Shown here: one piece after another, positions 23,643 through 35,215 of the stretch
Numbering within the stretch: the first letter of the stretch is position 1
Layout of the letters: every line of letters starts with the position of its first letter
Assembly (NCBI GenBank): GCA_006176705.1
Contig: QRFJ01000056.1
Span: 531,168-595,167, forward strand
Length of the DNA stretch: 64,000 nt
Reading direction: 5' to 3'
Source: Cocos nucifera
Taxonomy: Eukaryota; Streptophyta; Magnoliopsida; Arecales; Arecaceae
Position numbers and translations under genes: made by a program
Notes under the pieces: model-generated
Databases searched by the model: none
Told to the model about the DNA's origin: nothing
Seen by the model: only the letters and a program-made list of their open reading frames with translations

Positions 23643-26600
23643 CTAAGCTTTTAGCATCCGCAAGTAGTCATCAATGATGGACATAGCCGAAGACCGGTAT
23701 CCCGACCCAAATAAATTATAGTGATTCAAGTAATGATACAGCATGTACAAGTCCCTCCGCCTCTCGAAGCCGGGCTGTCTGGGCATAACCTGAATGAAAG
23801 AAAAAAGGAAATCACTCCAGAAAAGATGGTTAAATTCCAGAGTAAATGATTGCACATAGGAGAGGCTCACCTAGATCAAGATTGAGCATCTCCAAGTGAT
23901 AGCATACATTATAATTTGCACAAATAACCAAGATAATAATATACAGGCTCCTATTGTTATTATAATAGGACTCCATTCTTGTGTTTATACCTCTGGCAAA
24001 TTAAGACACAATTCTAAAAATCTAAAAAGCCTTCTGACTTGCATAAAATGACCGACTCGAGGGAAAGTTGCCTTTAAGAGCACTAAAGAAACATCATCAT
24101 CTATGATCTTGAAAATTCATACTAGTTACTTAAATATAACCAACAAACCAAATCCTGATTATTCACAGTCAATGTTACACCTTGAGTCCTATATAACTCC
24201 TCTGAACTAGTTTCATTTCCCAGTAATCATCAAGTTGTTGCTTTGTTAATTTTATATATACAGGGAAGAATGGATGATACCTCAAAATAGGAATTATAAA
24301 ATGATCCACCAAATCCAGCACACCATGACATTCCAAATTCTGCCTCACTGTGCCCATCTGTACATAAACAAAATTGAGATTATTATAAGAAACAAAATGC
24401 TTCCAAGCCATATTTTCTCACTTGTAACCAGTAACTTTGTTAGTTTGATGGCTTCGTATTTCAATGCAAGATAGTTCAATGGTACAATCAGTTGAGTTTG
24501 AAAAAATATTGACGTAGATGTTTGGTTCATTGCACATGAAGCTTTGCCGCAAATGAAGCTGCATGGAGCTGAATTTGCAGCAAGTAGAGATGCATGTGAT
24601 TGAAATAGTTCTGTTTGGAAGGATGCAATAATATTTGCTATAATTATTATTACATTGTTTGGAAGACAGCCTTTTCATCAAAAATCAAGAAGGCAGTACT
24701 GTAGCACTCTTTTTACATGACCAAATGAATTCCATGTCATCACCAAGAAAGACCTTATCAACCATTTATCGAACACTTGCTGGATTTTCTTGATAGGCCA
24801 GCAAGCCCCAACGCACTTGGAGACCGCATCATGAACACTGTTCTCATTCCTCTCTCTCCTTCATCAATGGTCAATCTGAGTGTTCAGATAGACGAACAGA
24901 GTTCCAGAGTAATTGAATGGGGCCATATGTAGGGCTGATTGGAGTGCTGGGTGGAGGGATGAAGCGCCAAAGTGGTCGATGAGAGCTCTGGTGGCCAATC
25001 CAAGTGCTAGGCTGACCAGACAGAGCATTGGAATGGTCCATTAAACATTGGGATGGTCAAATCGAGTGCCAGAGTAGCCCATGGGAGTGTTATAGTGGCT
25101 GATAAGAGTACCGGAGAGCAGGGGAAACAGCTTGGCTTACAAGAGGGAAGGGAGAGGAATTGGAAGAATGGAAGCTTGAATGAAATAAGAAAGAAGAGTC
25201 CTGAGCCCATGTCAATCTTGAGATGCTGCATTTTGTGCCTCAGTCATTATGAATGCAGGTTGAGATACTGCATTTGAGTCTGATTTGCAGCTTGAATTGC
25301 TGCAGCACACTAAAGAACATGCTTGGACCCCACCTGCCGCATCTCAATTATAAGCTGAGATGCAGCCAACTAAACAGACCCTAAGATGATGGATGTATGC
25401 ATGTGTACATGCATATATTATATATTTTACAATTGAAAATATTCCTTGCAACACATATAATTGTTTTGACATTTTCAGAGTTCGTTATTTCAAGTTCTTT
25501 TTAAAAATTATGATAAAAGATTCTAAAATAGCAGTTCTTGTTTCACTACTTGATTCATCGTCCGATAATAAAATGAAAATGATTAACTGTCATGTACTGC
25601 AAAGCAACAAATTTTATTGACACTTACAGTAACATGCTGGATCTAAAATAACCGGATCACCATTCTTATCACAACTGATGTTCCCACTCCATAAGTCTCC
25701 ATGAAGTAAGCAAGGTTCGATAACAACACCATCAAAAAGTGGTTGCATATTCTTTACTAACCGCTGACCTGTCAAAGTGAAAAGGCAAAAAAAAAAAAAA
25801 AAAAAATCACGCTTCTGACTCGATAGCAATGGAGCACCTCTTTATTCCCATTCTTTCCTCTTCCTTTTGATTATTTTCTCTCCTGCTTCTTATTGTTGTG
25901 AGTTGCACCACTTTAGTTCCTCCTGCTCTATGACAAAAGTCTTGCTTTACCTCAGGTTGTCCCCTCTAGAAGGGCCAAAATTTACTACATAAACTTCTTT
26001 AGCCAAATATAGTGGCATTTATAATCTTTGAACAATTGCTATACCGAACAAGAATCTGCATGATGATCGGTAATGCTATTTCATTTATTTTCTTCCATTG
26101 TGGATTTTACTTCTCCTCAAACATCCAAAGCATGTCTACTATACTGTGGATTTAACTTCTCAAGCATCCAAAGCATGTATATATACATAGATTTGGACGG
26201 GAAGGGGGTTCATGGTGGAGATACAGACACACAAGTTTTCTACATATTTGGATGCCAACAGGATATTTAGAATCATACTGCATCACCATTCACTGATACC
26301 CAAAAAAAGGAAAGAAAGAAAGAGCAAGTTGTCTCAAGAACTGAAGTACCTTTTTCATATATACTGGAATCTCCATACTGATCCAGTGCCAACTTTAATT
26401 GGTAGCCCAATCTATGCTCAGCAAAAAACTCAATCCAATCTTTAGACCAAGTGTTTACCTGTGGAGTACTACAACAAGACAATCAAAGGTGTTAGAGCAT
26501 GGTAAACCAAAAGCAACAAATATGTTTGGTCCTTAGACCAAATGCAAGTAAGACTACAACATGTTGAATAATAATAAGACAAACAGGCTTGTGCAACACA

Positions 26601-29600
26601 GGCTAAGGCGATAAGCATGAGAGGAAGAAAATCCAAAGATAAAAGGGAATGAAAAAACCCCCATATAATTTTGGAGATGGAGGAGGATGGTTGCCTAAGA
26701 CAACTTCACGGATTTTTTGACAAAGAAGCAGGGTAATGCAGGGACATTGCTGTGCAGATGGCAAGATTTTTAAAACATTTGAAGTATATTAGATGGCAAG
26801 AATTTCAAAATGTTTGGAAGTATATTAATTGAAAACAATCTTTGTGAGAAATTTCACCTGCCAATTGTATTATCAACATCAAACCCAAAGCCCTTATCTG
26901 ATTTCCCAGCTTTATGCATCTCAGCAAGCTTTCTTCCTAGGACTGACTGAGGACATATATATGGTTAAACAAAGATAATCTTCAATTTTAGCTTCTAGGT
27001 GAAGTATGGTTAATTAGTGTCACCTGATCTGCCCTGGAAGCTCCAAACTCGATAAATTCCATAATGATATAGGACCCACCAGTTAGTAAATGTCCAACCT
27101 ACAAGACTTCAAATCATAAGAAGTTACTTCATTTACCAACTAGAGGCCTTTCAGGATAAAAATTGAGGCGGGTAGGGGGAATAAGGACTGGATGTTGTTT
27201 AATTACCTTATATGGCTTTGGAACACGAATTGATTTGGTGGCATGCATTGCACTCAAACCAAGAGCCTCTCCTTCAAACATTGATGGTCCAATTGCACTG
27301 CATCAAATCGCAATGTAACTGAGTTTCTTTCTCAGTCAGAAAATAAGAACAACTTTAGTCATAAATAAATATACATGGCTGTAAAGTAACATATGATTGA
27401 AGTCCCAATTAAGCTGGTTTTATTAATGTATAGACCAGCACAAGAGTACTAACAGAAAAACCATAAATCTCAGAATTCAGAACATGCAAACTTCAGTGAC
27501 CATTAACTAAAATTATTTAAGAACAGTGAGCCTGAATTTTGCATGCAGATGTAACACTAAGTTATGATCTATAGATGTTGATAAAATAGGCTTATGGCAC
27601 TTAGTAAGTCTTTGCTTTTACTTGTTTATATTTAAATGTTACCATTTTTGGAAAAAACTAGAAAATATGAGAGTAATAAATCAATAGATCTAGGATGCAA
27701 GTTTTGGCAGCCAAACAAAACCTTAAAATATTTTATATATCTTAAAGTTTTCCAGTTTATGTCAGATAACGTGCTCAATCCATTCATGGAGAGTTCTCAC
27801 CTTTAAATTTTGGTGCATGACTAACCTTATTTGGTCGAAAAGGCTTGGTTTGATTGATCGATATAACGAAACATTGGCGAAAGCACCATGAAGTAAACAT
27901 ATTATGCTGTAATAAACACTAGCTAATAGCATAAACACTAGAATATCTGTGAGGTATTTGCATCGACAAGTTTACTTACAGAATGGCATGCAAAACATCC
28001 CAAACTCAGTATGGACCCATTGAATTTCAGTTTAAACTCAATTTTGAATAATTAGGATGCACGATCATTTAGGAAAGCACAAAGAAATGAGCTTATAGGC
28101 TGGTTAGGCAGAAATAATAGATAACATATTAGAGTGGGCTGAAACAAACTATATCCATCATATTCAACACTAGGAGAATTCTTTGAAAACAGTGTTTATT
28201 TGTGGTTCAAGAAAGTTAAAGAAAGGATAATTAGAAAGGGAAAATATAAATGGTAACATCTGAACAACTGTGAATAGATTATGAGCTCATAGGTACATGT
28301 ACACTAACAACAGAATGAACTGCAAGTGGGCTTCCTCCTGATAAGTTTTTAAATAATCCCCATTCCACTTGTTCCACATTAATCTTTTAATTTCTTTGAA
28401 CTCAAGAAAAATCAAATGAAAATAATGATAAAAGCCAGTCTTGCCTGTTGATTTCAATACTAGTCATGATTCTCCATATCATTACTATCACATTTTCCAT
28501 CAAAATGGAGACATAGTGAATGTATACAATAAATTCCCACTATCTTACAGGATATCACGAACTCCTGAATTTGTTCAATTCTGCCATTCTATCAATATGC
28601 TCCGGTATACAGAAAATTCCTTCTGCTTCTCTTCTTAATATGTTAGCTTGCAACATCTTCTCAACATTTCCAGCATTTTGCTGAGTTAGAAAGTTTAGCT
28701 CTAAAGAGAATTAACCCAGAACAGCTAGTTTGATGAGAAGTTCTAAATATTCAACTTTAAAAATTGGCCATCATAGTATATAAATAATGCCCTAATTTTA
28801 GAATTGTTCCTATGAACATGACAATGTTATAAAGCCTTATTTCTTCCAAGTACTACTCAATATAATTGTACTTTCATGGATGAAGAATCTATGTATGGTA
28901 ACAGCATGGTCAAATATTGATGACTTGGGAACTTTCTTTCCCTTTATTGGAGCAACATTATAGTTTTTCCTAGATAACAGCAAAAAAAGGAAAATGTAAA
29001 TTAATTTTTGTAAGTGAATGTCTAAAACTTGGCATGCCTGTTTGTCTTAACAAAGAAAGAACCAGAATCCGTATCATATCGGCTTGCACGATTGATACAG
29101 CCACCTCCAATGGGACTAATTCTTGTGATTTGAGTGGCCTTTCCTTCCGTGAGAATCCATTCACGAATTGGGTCATCATTCATAGCTGCCACTGTCAGTT
29201 GATAAAAGAGTGCAGAAGGTTATTGAATTACAATCAGAAGTCCCATAAGATAAATATGTGCACATCACAGGATTACATTAGATAAAAAGCAGCATGTTGA
29301 ATAGGTAATACAAGCACAGTTTAAATAAATTTGATGCTTAGCATGCCATCATTGAAGATTACATGTTAAAACTTCCACAAAGCATCCCAGTTAATAGTTA
29401 GTTCAGTTGCCTCAATAGAAAAGAGAGTCACATTTTCATCACTGCACATAAGAGGGAGGGGTGCAACAACAAGCGTTGGGCTCAAAACCCTTTTCACTAG
29501 TTAGCCAAAAACACCACAACTATTGATAGAAAATAGAATGCCTTTAGGCTTTTTATGATTAATGCAAAGCCAATCAATATGATGTGGATAAAGGTGTTTT

Positions 29601-30013
29601 CTGTATAGGAACCATGGAAAAGATGCTGTGGTATAAAGATAACAATATATTCAATCAAGATAAACAAAAAATGAGGCCAATGACATCCTAATGGCACCAA
29701 GAGATATAATGGATGATGATTATTTTTTCACATGCATTACAAAAGCATCCTATGGAATCAAAAAATGCTGTGCTTGACGCATGATGATGGATTTTATTAA
29801 GCATTATAAGACAGAAGCAATGGCTAGATATGCTGTATAGTTTAAAGTGGAGGACAATAATGAGGATGATACGCATAAGATGAACTTAAAAGATATAAGA
29901 ACGTTAAGCTTGAACACATAATAATTCTAGAAAAAAAAAAAAAGACATTTACAAAATGAGGACATTTGAGAGCTTAGAAGTTGCATCAAGAAAAAAACCG
30001 TCAGCGATTCACT

Positions 30014-30058
<45 letters not shown>

Positions 30059-30793
30059 TGCAAATTGATCATTTGTACAACCATTGGAGAGGGCACAACT
30101 TTGTGAAGTTTCAATAGACAAAGGATACCTAAAATAACGTAGATGGAAATTGTGAAGATTACAAGAATAGCACCCAAAGAGGCCATCGCCTTTGAAATGA
30201 AATACTAGGAGTTCGCTCACAGAAAAGAACAGAAACACTCACAAAGAGCGATCTATACAACCATCCCTAAAGATGGAAGAGTCAATGAGATGCAGTGACA
30301 TGAGGGTCAAGTATATGTGATGGGACTACAGTTTCTAGCCTTTATCCCAATACGTTTAAAGATATCGATTAGAGTACAAGATCCTCGGTAAACCTGGGAT
30401 GATTTCATGGTGTTCCATTGCTTGATTTAATGTAAAATTTGAACAACCTTATGAGATAAAGTAGATCATTTGACCACATTGGAAAGAAGCGATCAGTAAC
30501 AGTTATACGGGACAAAGAAGATAATGGATGATAGAACTCATAGAAGCCCTCAAGGGAATGGGGGAATTAAATTTGTATTCAGGCCAATTTTAAAGTTTAA
30601 TTGTCTTCGCTTATCCAATTTTAAAGCCATCGTGGGATCGCTTGCGCAATTTTATCCACAGCTAGAGAAAAAGAGAGAGGAGCTCACTGGTTGAGAAGGA
30701 AATAGCTCGCCTGGGCCTGGGTGTGGCGAGAGAGAAGCGGCGAGAGCAGGGAAGAGAGGATGGGGAGGACGAGACGACTCCCACGTGCCCCAT
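23643..30793 (-). CDS. FN3K: Protein-ribulosamine/fructosamine 3-kinase, plastid-targeted, 9 exons
   Basis: Exons read by eye: 30793-30688, 29185-29038, 27297-27207, 27098-27024, 26946-26858, 26468-26350, 25768-25628, 24357-24281, 23789-23643. They join in phase to 993 nt, 330 residues, the length usual for plant members. The enzyme phosphorylates ketosamines on glycated proteins so that the sugar falls off. Residues 1-36 are rich in Ser, Arg and Pro and lack acidic residues, like a transit peptide. The catalytic fold starts at MNDDPIREW (37); the P-loop GGGCIN has Cys65, the residue reported as a redox switch in this family; FFVKTN holds the ATP Lys; HGDLWSGN (232-239) is the catalytic loop and DPACYYGH (252-259) the metal site. 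The end is DDYLRMLKA. Introns have GT-AG borders except intron 2, which has a GC donor. Exon 1 is inferred from its donor and phase; the rest is secure. Confidence 0.9.
24515..25384. mobile_element. Candidate non-autonomous TIR transposon in kinase intron 7
   Basis: The right end read backwards is tagggtctgtttagttggct, a form common at termini of plant MITE-like DNA elements. Similar bases stand on the left at about 24517 (tgtttggttcattgca) or 24606 (ttctgtttggaaggatgc), so the left end is ambiguous. 24950-25110 inside has degenerate short repeats (gagtgc, gcattgg, atggtc). No target duplication was found and no coding is visible. Confidence 0.35.
27298..29037 (-). other. Kinase intron 2 (GC-AG)
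   Basis: A 1.74-kb intron between exons 2 and 3. Its donor is CAG|GCATGC (minus strand, from 29037) and its acceptor ends gatgcag at 27298. Nothing else is recognised inside. Confidence 0.7.
29186..30687 (-). other. Kinase intron 1
   Basis: A 1.5-kb intron with donor A|GTGAGC at 30687 and acceptor gtggcag at 29186. It contains a 39-base A run (30015-30053, plus strand) and a shorter A run near 29933, which may mark an old polyadenylated insertion; no body was identified. Confidence 0.7.
30015..30053 (+). repeat. Poly(A) tract
   Basis: Thirty-nine A residues inside kinase intron 1. It could be the tail of a retroposed sequence or simple slippage. Confidence 0.95.
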
Positions 30794-31183
30794 TCCTCTG
30801 CGGCCACAACACCCAAAAGGGCTTGGTCCTCAAACTCGTCATCCCCTTAACATCGGCTTCCATGGCGGCACTGCCAACTGCGGGCTCGGACTTTCGGCTC
30901 ACAATCTTGATCCAGGCTCAACAAACCTGGGCCCAACGAACGGATCCAACTTAGCTCGGTCACCCACTGCAGCCCCTGGGTTCAGTTTCAGCCGAAAGCC
31001 CATCTATATCACGAGGGGCGCCGTCTCATGCCTCAACCTTGCTTCTCACCATCCTCCCGCTCGCACATGGAAAATTTTAGAATTTTGTCATTTTTTTTTG
31101 GAACCATCGAACCCAAACTCGCACTCAAGCTTCTTCCAATCTTTTAAATCTCAGTCCTTAACCAGATCGCTGCTCATGGTGTA
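30794..31183. promoter_or_regulatory. Shared (bidirectional) promoter of kinase and PPR genes
   Basis: 390 bp separate the two divergent start codons. It holds a palindromic TGGGCCCA (30928-30935) and AGCCCA (30997-31002). These match the site II (TGGGCC/T) motif known from promoters of organelle-related and housekeeping genes. A G-box CACGTG lies just inside kinase exon 1 (30782-30787) and another TGGGCC at 30712-30717. No clear TATA box is seen, as is usual for such promoters. Confidence 0.6.
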
Positions 31184-31184
31184 A
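31176..31184 (+). promoter_or_regulatory. Two-codon upstream ORF overlapping the PPR start
   Basis: ATG GTG TAA ends in the first base of the main ATG (TAATG overlap). If this ATG is in the mature leader, ribosomes would terminate exactly at the main start, a layout that can lower or couple initiation. Confidence 0.5.
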
Positions 31185-33241
31185 TGATCCCATCGTCGCT
31201 ATGGATCAAACACCTCCCCAAGGACTGGCTGGCGAAGCACTGCACTTCCATCCCCAAATGCAAGCAAGCCCACGCCGTCCTCCTCCGCGCCGCCATCTTC
31301 CACGACAACCACTTCGCCAGCAAGCTCATCTCTTTCCTCGCTGTCTCCCCCTCCGGCGACCTCAACTACGCCCGGAAAATCTTCTCCCACTTAGACAGCC
31401 CGGATGTCTTCATCTGGAACACCATGATCCGGGGCCACGCGAAAGGCCCCAACCCCTCCGATGCCCTATCCTTCTTCTACCTCATGGTCCATTCCGGCGT
31501 CGCGGCCGAACACCACACATACCCCTTTGTGCTCACAGCATGCGCTCGCTTGCAAGCACCCGAACTCGGCATGCGGTTTCATGGCGAGACGGTTAAAGCT
31601 GGGCTGGAGTCTGACGTGTTCGTGCTCAATTCTTTGATACAGATGTACGCAAACTGTCAGTGTTTTGAGGCTGCCCACAAGTTGTTCGACGGAAACCCCT
31701 CTCGGGATATCGTGTCGTGGAACGTCATGATAAGAGGTTATGTTCATGGGGGCCTTTGCCAGCAGGCATTTGATTGGTTCGAGGAGATGAAAGCAAAGAA
31801 CGTCGGGCCGGATGCTGTGACTGTGATAAGTTTGGTCTCTGCTTGTTCTCGACTGGGTGATTTGGAAAGAGGACGGTCGCTCCATTCGTACTCGAGTGAA
31901 CTTGGTTTCTTGACAAACAACCTTAAGTTGAGCAATGCAATCCTTGATATGTATTGTAAGTGTGGAGATTTGGTATCGGCATGGAATTTTTTCAATGAGA
32001 TGGATGAGAGGGACTCGGTGACATGGACCACCATGATCTCAGGTTTGGCTAACTCTGGGAGTTTTCAAGAGGCTCTGGAGTTGTTTGGACTAATGCAGCG
32101 TGAGAAGGTCCGGCCGGATGAGGTAGTCCTCGTGATAGTTTTACTGGTTTGTGCTCGGTTGGGCGCTCTGGATCAAGGCAAATATATCCACCTTCTCATA
32201 AACCGATACAAGGTGAAGCGGGACATTGTGCTCGAGACTTGTCTTGTGGACATGTATGCAAAGTGTGGGGCCCTAGATTTTGCTCTGCAGGTCTTTGAGA
32301 AGATGAAGGAAAGGAATGTTTTCACATGGAATGCGATGATTGGTGGACTAGCAATGCATGGGCATGGGGAACGTGCATTGGAGCTTTTTGAAAGGATGTT
32401 GAATGAAAGAACCGTGCCAGATGATGTGACTTTTATAGGGCTCTTATCTGCATGTAGCCATGCAGGTTTGGTCGATGGAGGTCTCAGACTTTTCAGGATG
32501 ATGCAAGATGTGTACCAAATTCAGCCAAGGATGGAGCATTACGGATGCATGGTTGACTTGCTTTGTAGAGCGAGGCTGGTGCAAGATGCTCTGGCTTTTA
32601 TACAGAGCATGCCCATCAGGCCAAATGCGGTATTATGGGCTAGTCTTATTGGAGCATGTAGGGCTCTTGGAGAGATGGAGCTTGCAGAGAAGGCCAGTAA
32701 GCATGTCATTGAACTGGAACCTGACTCCTGTGGCCGATACGTGATGCTCTCAAATTTGTACGCCGGTGTTAGAAGGTGGGATGATGCCTCGGAGGTCAGA
32801 AACGTGATGAGAGCCAAAGGAATTGAGAAAACTCCGGGGGCAAGTTGGATTGAGTTGAATGGAATAGTTCACCGATTTGTTGCAGGTGATAGAACACATC
32901 AGCAAATGAACGAGATTTATATGATGGTGGAAGAAATGTGCCAACGAGTACGGTCTGCTGGCCATATTTCGGGAACTATGGAAGTCTTATTTGACATAGA
33001 GGAGGAAGAGAAAGAGCATTCTCTGTTCCTACACAGCGAGAAGCTGGCTGTTGCCTTTGGCTTGATGAGCACCACTAAAGGCTCACCAATTCGAATCACA
33101 AAGAACATTCGTGTCTGTACCGATTGTCATTCTTTCCTCAAGGCTGTGTCTAAAGTTTTTGGTAGAGAGATACTTGCAAGGGATCGAAACCGATTTCACC
33201 ATTTCAGAGAAGGCATTTGTTCATGCAACGACTTCTGGTAG
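31184..33241 (+). CDS. Pentatricopeptide repeat protein, PLS-class with E and DYW domains
   Basis: 685 residues in one exon. Tandem PPR motifs fill about residues 30-465, recognisable by DVFIWNTMIRG, DVFVLNSLIQMYA, DIVSWNVMIRGY, LSNAILDMYCKCGD, ETCLVDMYAKCGA and NVFTWNAMIGG. E motifs follow (PNAVLWASLIGACR, CGRYVMLSNLYA). The DYW deaminase region runs from PGASWIE (551) to the end, with the zinc ligands HSE (617-619), CTDC (645-648) and CSC (679-681). It ends DFW where most members end DYW. Such proteins bind organellar RNA and many are C-to-U editing factors in mitochondria or plastids. The target site cannot be read here. The N-terminus is short and not clearly a transit peptide, so localisation is open. 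The reading frame is intact. Confidence 0.95.
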   Translation: MIPSSLWIKHLPKDWLAKHCTSIPKCKQAHAVLLRAAIFHDNHFASKLISFLAVSPSGDLNYARKIFSHLDSPDVFIWNTMIRGHAKGPNPSDALSFFYLMVHSGVAAEHHTYPFVLTACARLQAPELGMRFHGETVKAGLESDVFVLNSLIQMYANCQCFEAAHKLFDGNPSRDIVSWNVMIRGYVHGGLCQQAFDWFEEMKAKNVGPDAVTVISLVSACSRLGDLERGRSLHSYSSELGFLTNNLKLSNAILDMYCKCGDLVSAWNFFNEMDERDSVTWTTMISGLANSGSFQEALELFGLMQREKVRPDEVVLVIVLLVCARLGALDQGKYIHLLINRYKVKRDIVLETCLVDMYAKCGALDFALQVFEKMKERNVFTWNAMIGGLAMHGHGERALELFERMLNERTVPDDVTFIGLLSACSHAGLVDGGLRLFRMMQDVYQIQPRMEHYGCMVDLLCRARLVQDALAFIQSMPIRPNAVLWASLIGACRALGEMELAEKASKHVIELEPDSCGRYVMLSNLYAGVRRWDDASEVRNVMRAKGIEKTPGASWIELNGIVHRFVAGDRTHQQMNEIYMMVEEMCQRVRSAGHISGTMEVLFDIEEEEKEHSLFLHSEKLAVAFGLMSTTKGSPIRITKNIRVCTDCHSFLKAVSKVFGREILARDRNRFHHFREGICSCNDFW

Positions 33242-34061
33242 TTTTCAGGCCATCATGCAAATGCGAAACTGCTTTACAGCTTTAGGTTCCAAGTCATACA
33301 GGTAAAATATCACTATTTTTTATTTGTTTATATATCTCAGTTTATCCACATTTCTTCAAGAATGTGCTGATGATTAAATTTTGTAGCATGAAATGAATTT
33401 TAAATGAATAAATCAGGACCAAATGCAAGTTCCTGATTCAAATTAGTAGTGCAAGATGCAAAAATTTGGATGCTTCCTAATTGATAAGAACCTAAGCTCA
33501 GGAATTGGGGCATAAACAGCTACAAATTCTTGCCATTTTCTCTAGAAAGATTCTCATGCTTATTAAGCTAGATTTTTCTGTCTAGTTGTTTTGGCAATTT
33601 TTTATTAAAAGGACTCCTCAATTGATAGAGTCTTGTACGCCCCATTTTAGAATGGGTGAAGGATCATGATCCACAGAGCCTTTACTGTAGCTTCTGCAAT
33701 TTGTCCTGGGATGGAAGGAACTCTTCTTCAACTTATTTGTTGATGTATTGGAAGACTATACTGTTATATGCTAGGGGGCTGCCTTCTCCGTTGAGGGCTA
33801 GCATCCTTCTCCTTTCTTTTCTTCTCGTTGCTGACTCTTTTTTGGTTCAGATAATCTTGTTTTCTGCATTTGGTCGTGTCATCGTAGTGTCTCTTGCTGG
33901 CTGTAGTTTACCTTTTGATTCATTGGAAGACTGTAAGGGGATTGTATGCATATCTTGAAATAAGAGACAGCTTCTCCACAATGCAGGCAGGTAATGTTGG
34001 TCTTTCCATTTTTTTTTGCTGTCTACTCTTTGTTGCAGTCAATGTTGTTTATGTTCCTTGA
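33242..34061 (+). other. PPR 3' flank, possible spliced 3' UTR
   Basis: A good donor-like site, CATACAG|GTAAAA, lies 60 bp after the stop (33302). Introns in 3' UTRs are known in PPR genes, but I cannot pick the acceptor. No other gene is seen. Confidence 0.35.
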
Positions 34062-34330
34062 TGTTAAAATACTTACTGAGAAGAAGAAAACAAGAGAAAA
34101 AAGGTGGAGAGAAAAAGCGCTTTATTATCTCGATTTCAATCACACGGTACATGTACATATTTCATATAAGGCAAACAATATTAGTTGATACAAAATCATA
34201 TAAATAAAAGAAAATGATATAGAATAATACTAATAAAGACAAATGTTATGGGATCATGTTAATAAAGAAAAATATTATGGATTGTCATGTGATCTCTAAA
34301 ATCATGCTATCATCTAAAATTATATTAGCA
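34062..34330 (-). repeat. Element D 3' LTR
   Basis: 269 bp; in element orientation it starts TGCTAATATAAT and ends TTTTAACA. Confidence 0.6.
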
Positions 34331-34919
34331 CTCCTCAAACTCAATGTGATACTGTAAGTGCTAGCTTAAACTTGGAAACTAGATCACGAATGTGCTCAAC
34401 AAGTAGTAGGATAAATTGACGTGCCTGTTGGTATGGTTGATTTAGATGATGTGATTATGAGTGATGCTCGTAGTAAGACTGGCACTCAAAGAGAAGATAA
34501 TTGAAGGTCGATGATTCTTACTGACAAAAATGCCACAGAAGAGAAAAACAATGCCCAAAAAAAATGTAGTTAAAGACAAATGATCCTCGTAGATAAAAAT
34601 GTTATAGAACAAGAGACTGACGCTCAAAAAGAAGGCAGCCAAAGACTGATGATCCTCATAGATAAAAGCGAAGGCAGTCAAGACTAATGATGGAGAGAAA
34701 TCTACCGAGCAATGATAAGAAGAGAAATCTACTGAGCAATGATAAGAAGAGAACCAAATGTCTAAAGCCGAAGAGAAAAGTGATAGAGAGGAGTTGCAGA
34801 TTCATCAAAAAATAAGGGATCTCCAAATATTAATCTATCGAACAATAAGGGATCTGTAGATTTATTAAAAAATAAAGGATTTGCATAACAAAGGTGGGTG
34901 AATGGTGGCTCTAATATCA

Positions 34920-35215
34920 TATTAAAATATTTATTGAAGAGAAAAAAAGAGAAAAGATGGAAAGAAAAAGGGCTTTATTATCTCTATTTCAATCACATAT
35001 GGTACATCTTAGAGATATATATACTAGTATACAGACTTCATATAAGAAAAATAATATTTGTTGATATAGAATCATGCTAACAAAGAAAAATGATATATAA
35101 TAATATTAACAAAGAAAAATGTTATGGGATCACGTTAATAAAGAAAATATTATGGATTGTCATGTGATCTTTAGAATCATGTGATTACCTAAAATCATGT
35201 TTTCAATTAGGACTC
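34920..35215 (-). repeat. Element D 5' LTR
   Basis: About 296 bp; it starts TGAAAACATGAT in element orientation. It is followed by the primer-site-like bases at 34907-34919. Confidence 0.6.

Larger units (their letters stand above)
34062..35215 (-). mobile_element. Element D: short TRIM-like LTR element
   Basis: Two direct repeats, 34062-34330 and about 34920-35215, share long words such as ggattgtcatgtgatct and gggctttattatct-like stretches. On the minus strand the right copy is followed by tgatattagagcc, a two-mismatch version of the copia primer site. The left copy is preceded by tttgaggagtg, like a polypurine tract. The 589-bp interior has no frame but has degenerate ~85-bp repeats (gatgatcctcatagat) and a 28-bp duplication at about 34692-34750. 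No target duplication was found. Confidence 0.65.

Noticed and set aside
30723..31184. 153-codon plus-strand frame between kinase and PPR
   Set aside because: It covers the shared promoter and kinase exon 1 in antisense, has no recognisable domain, and ends with the two-codon uORF frame.
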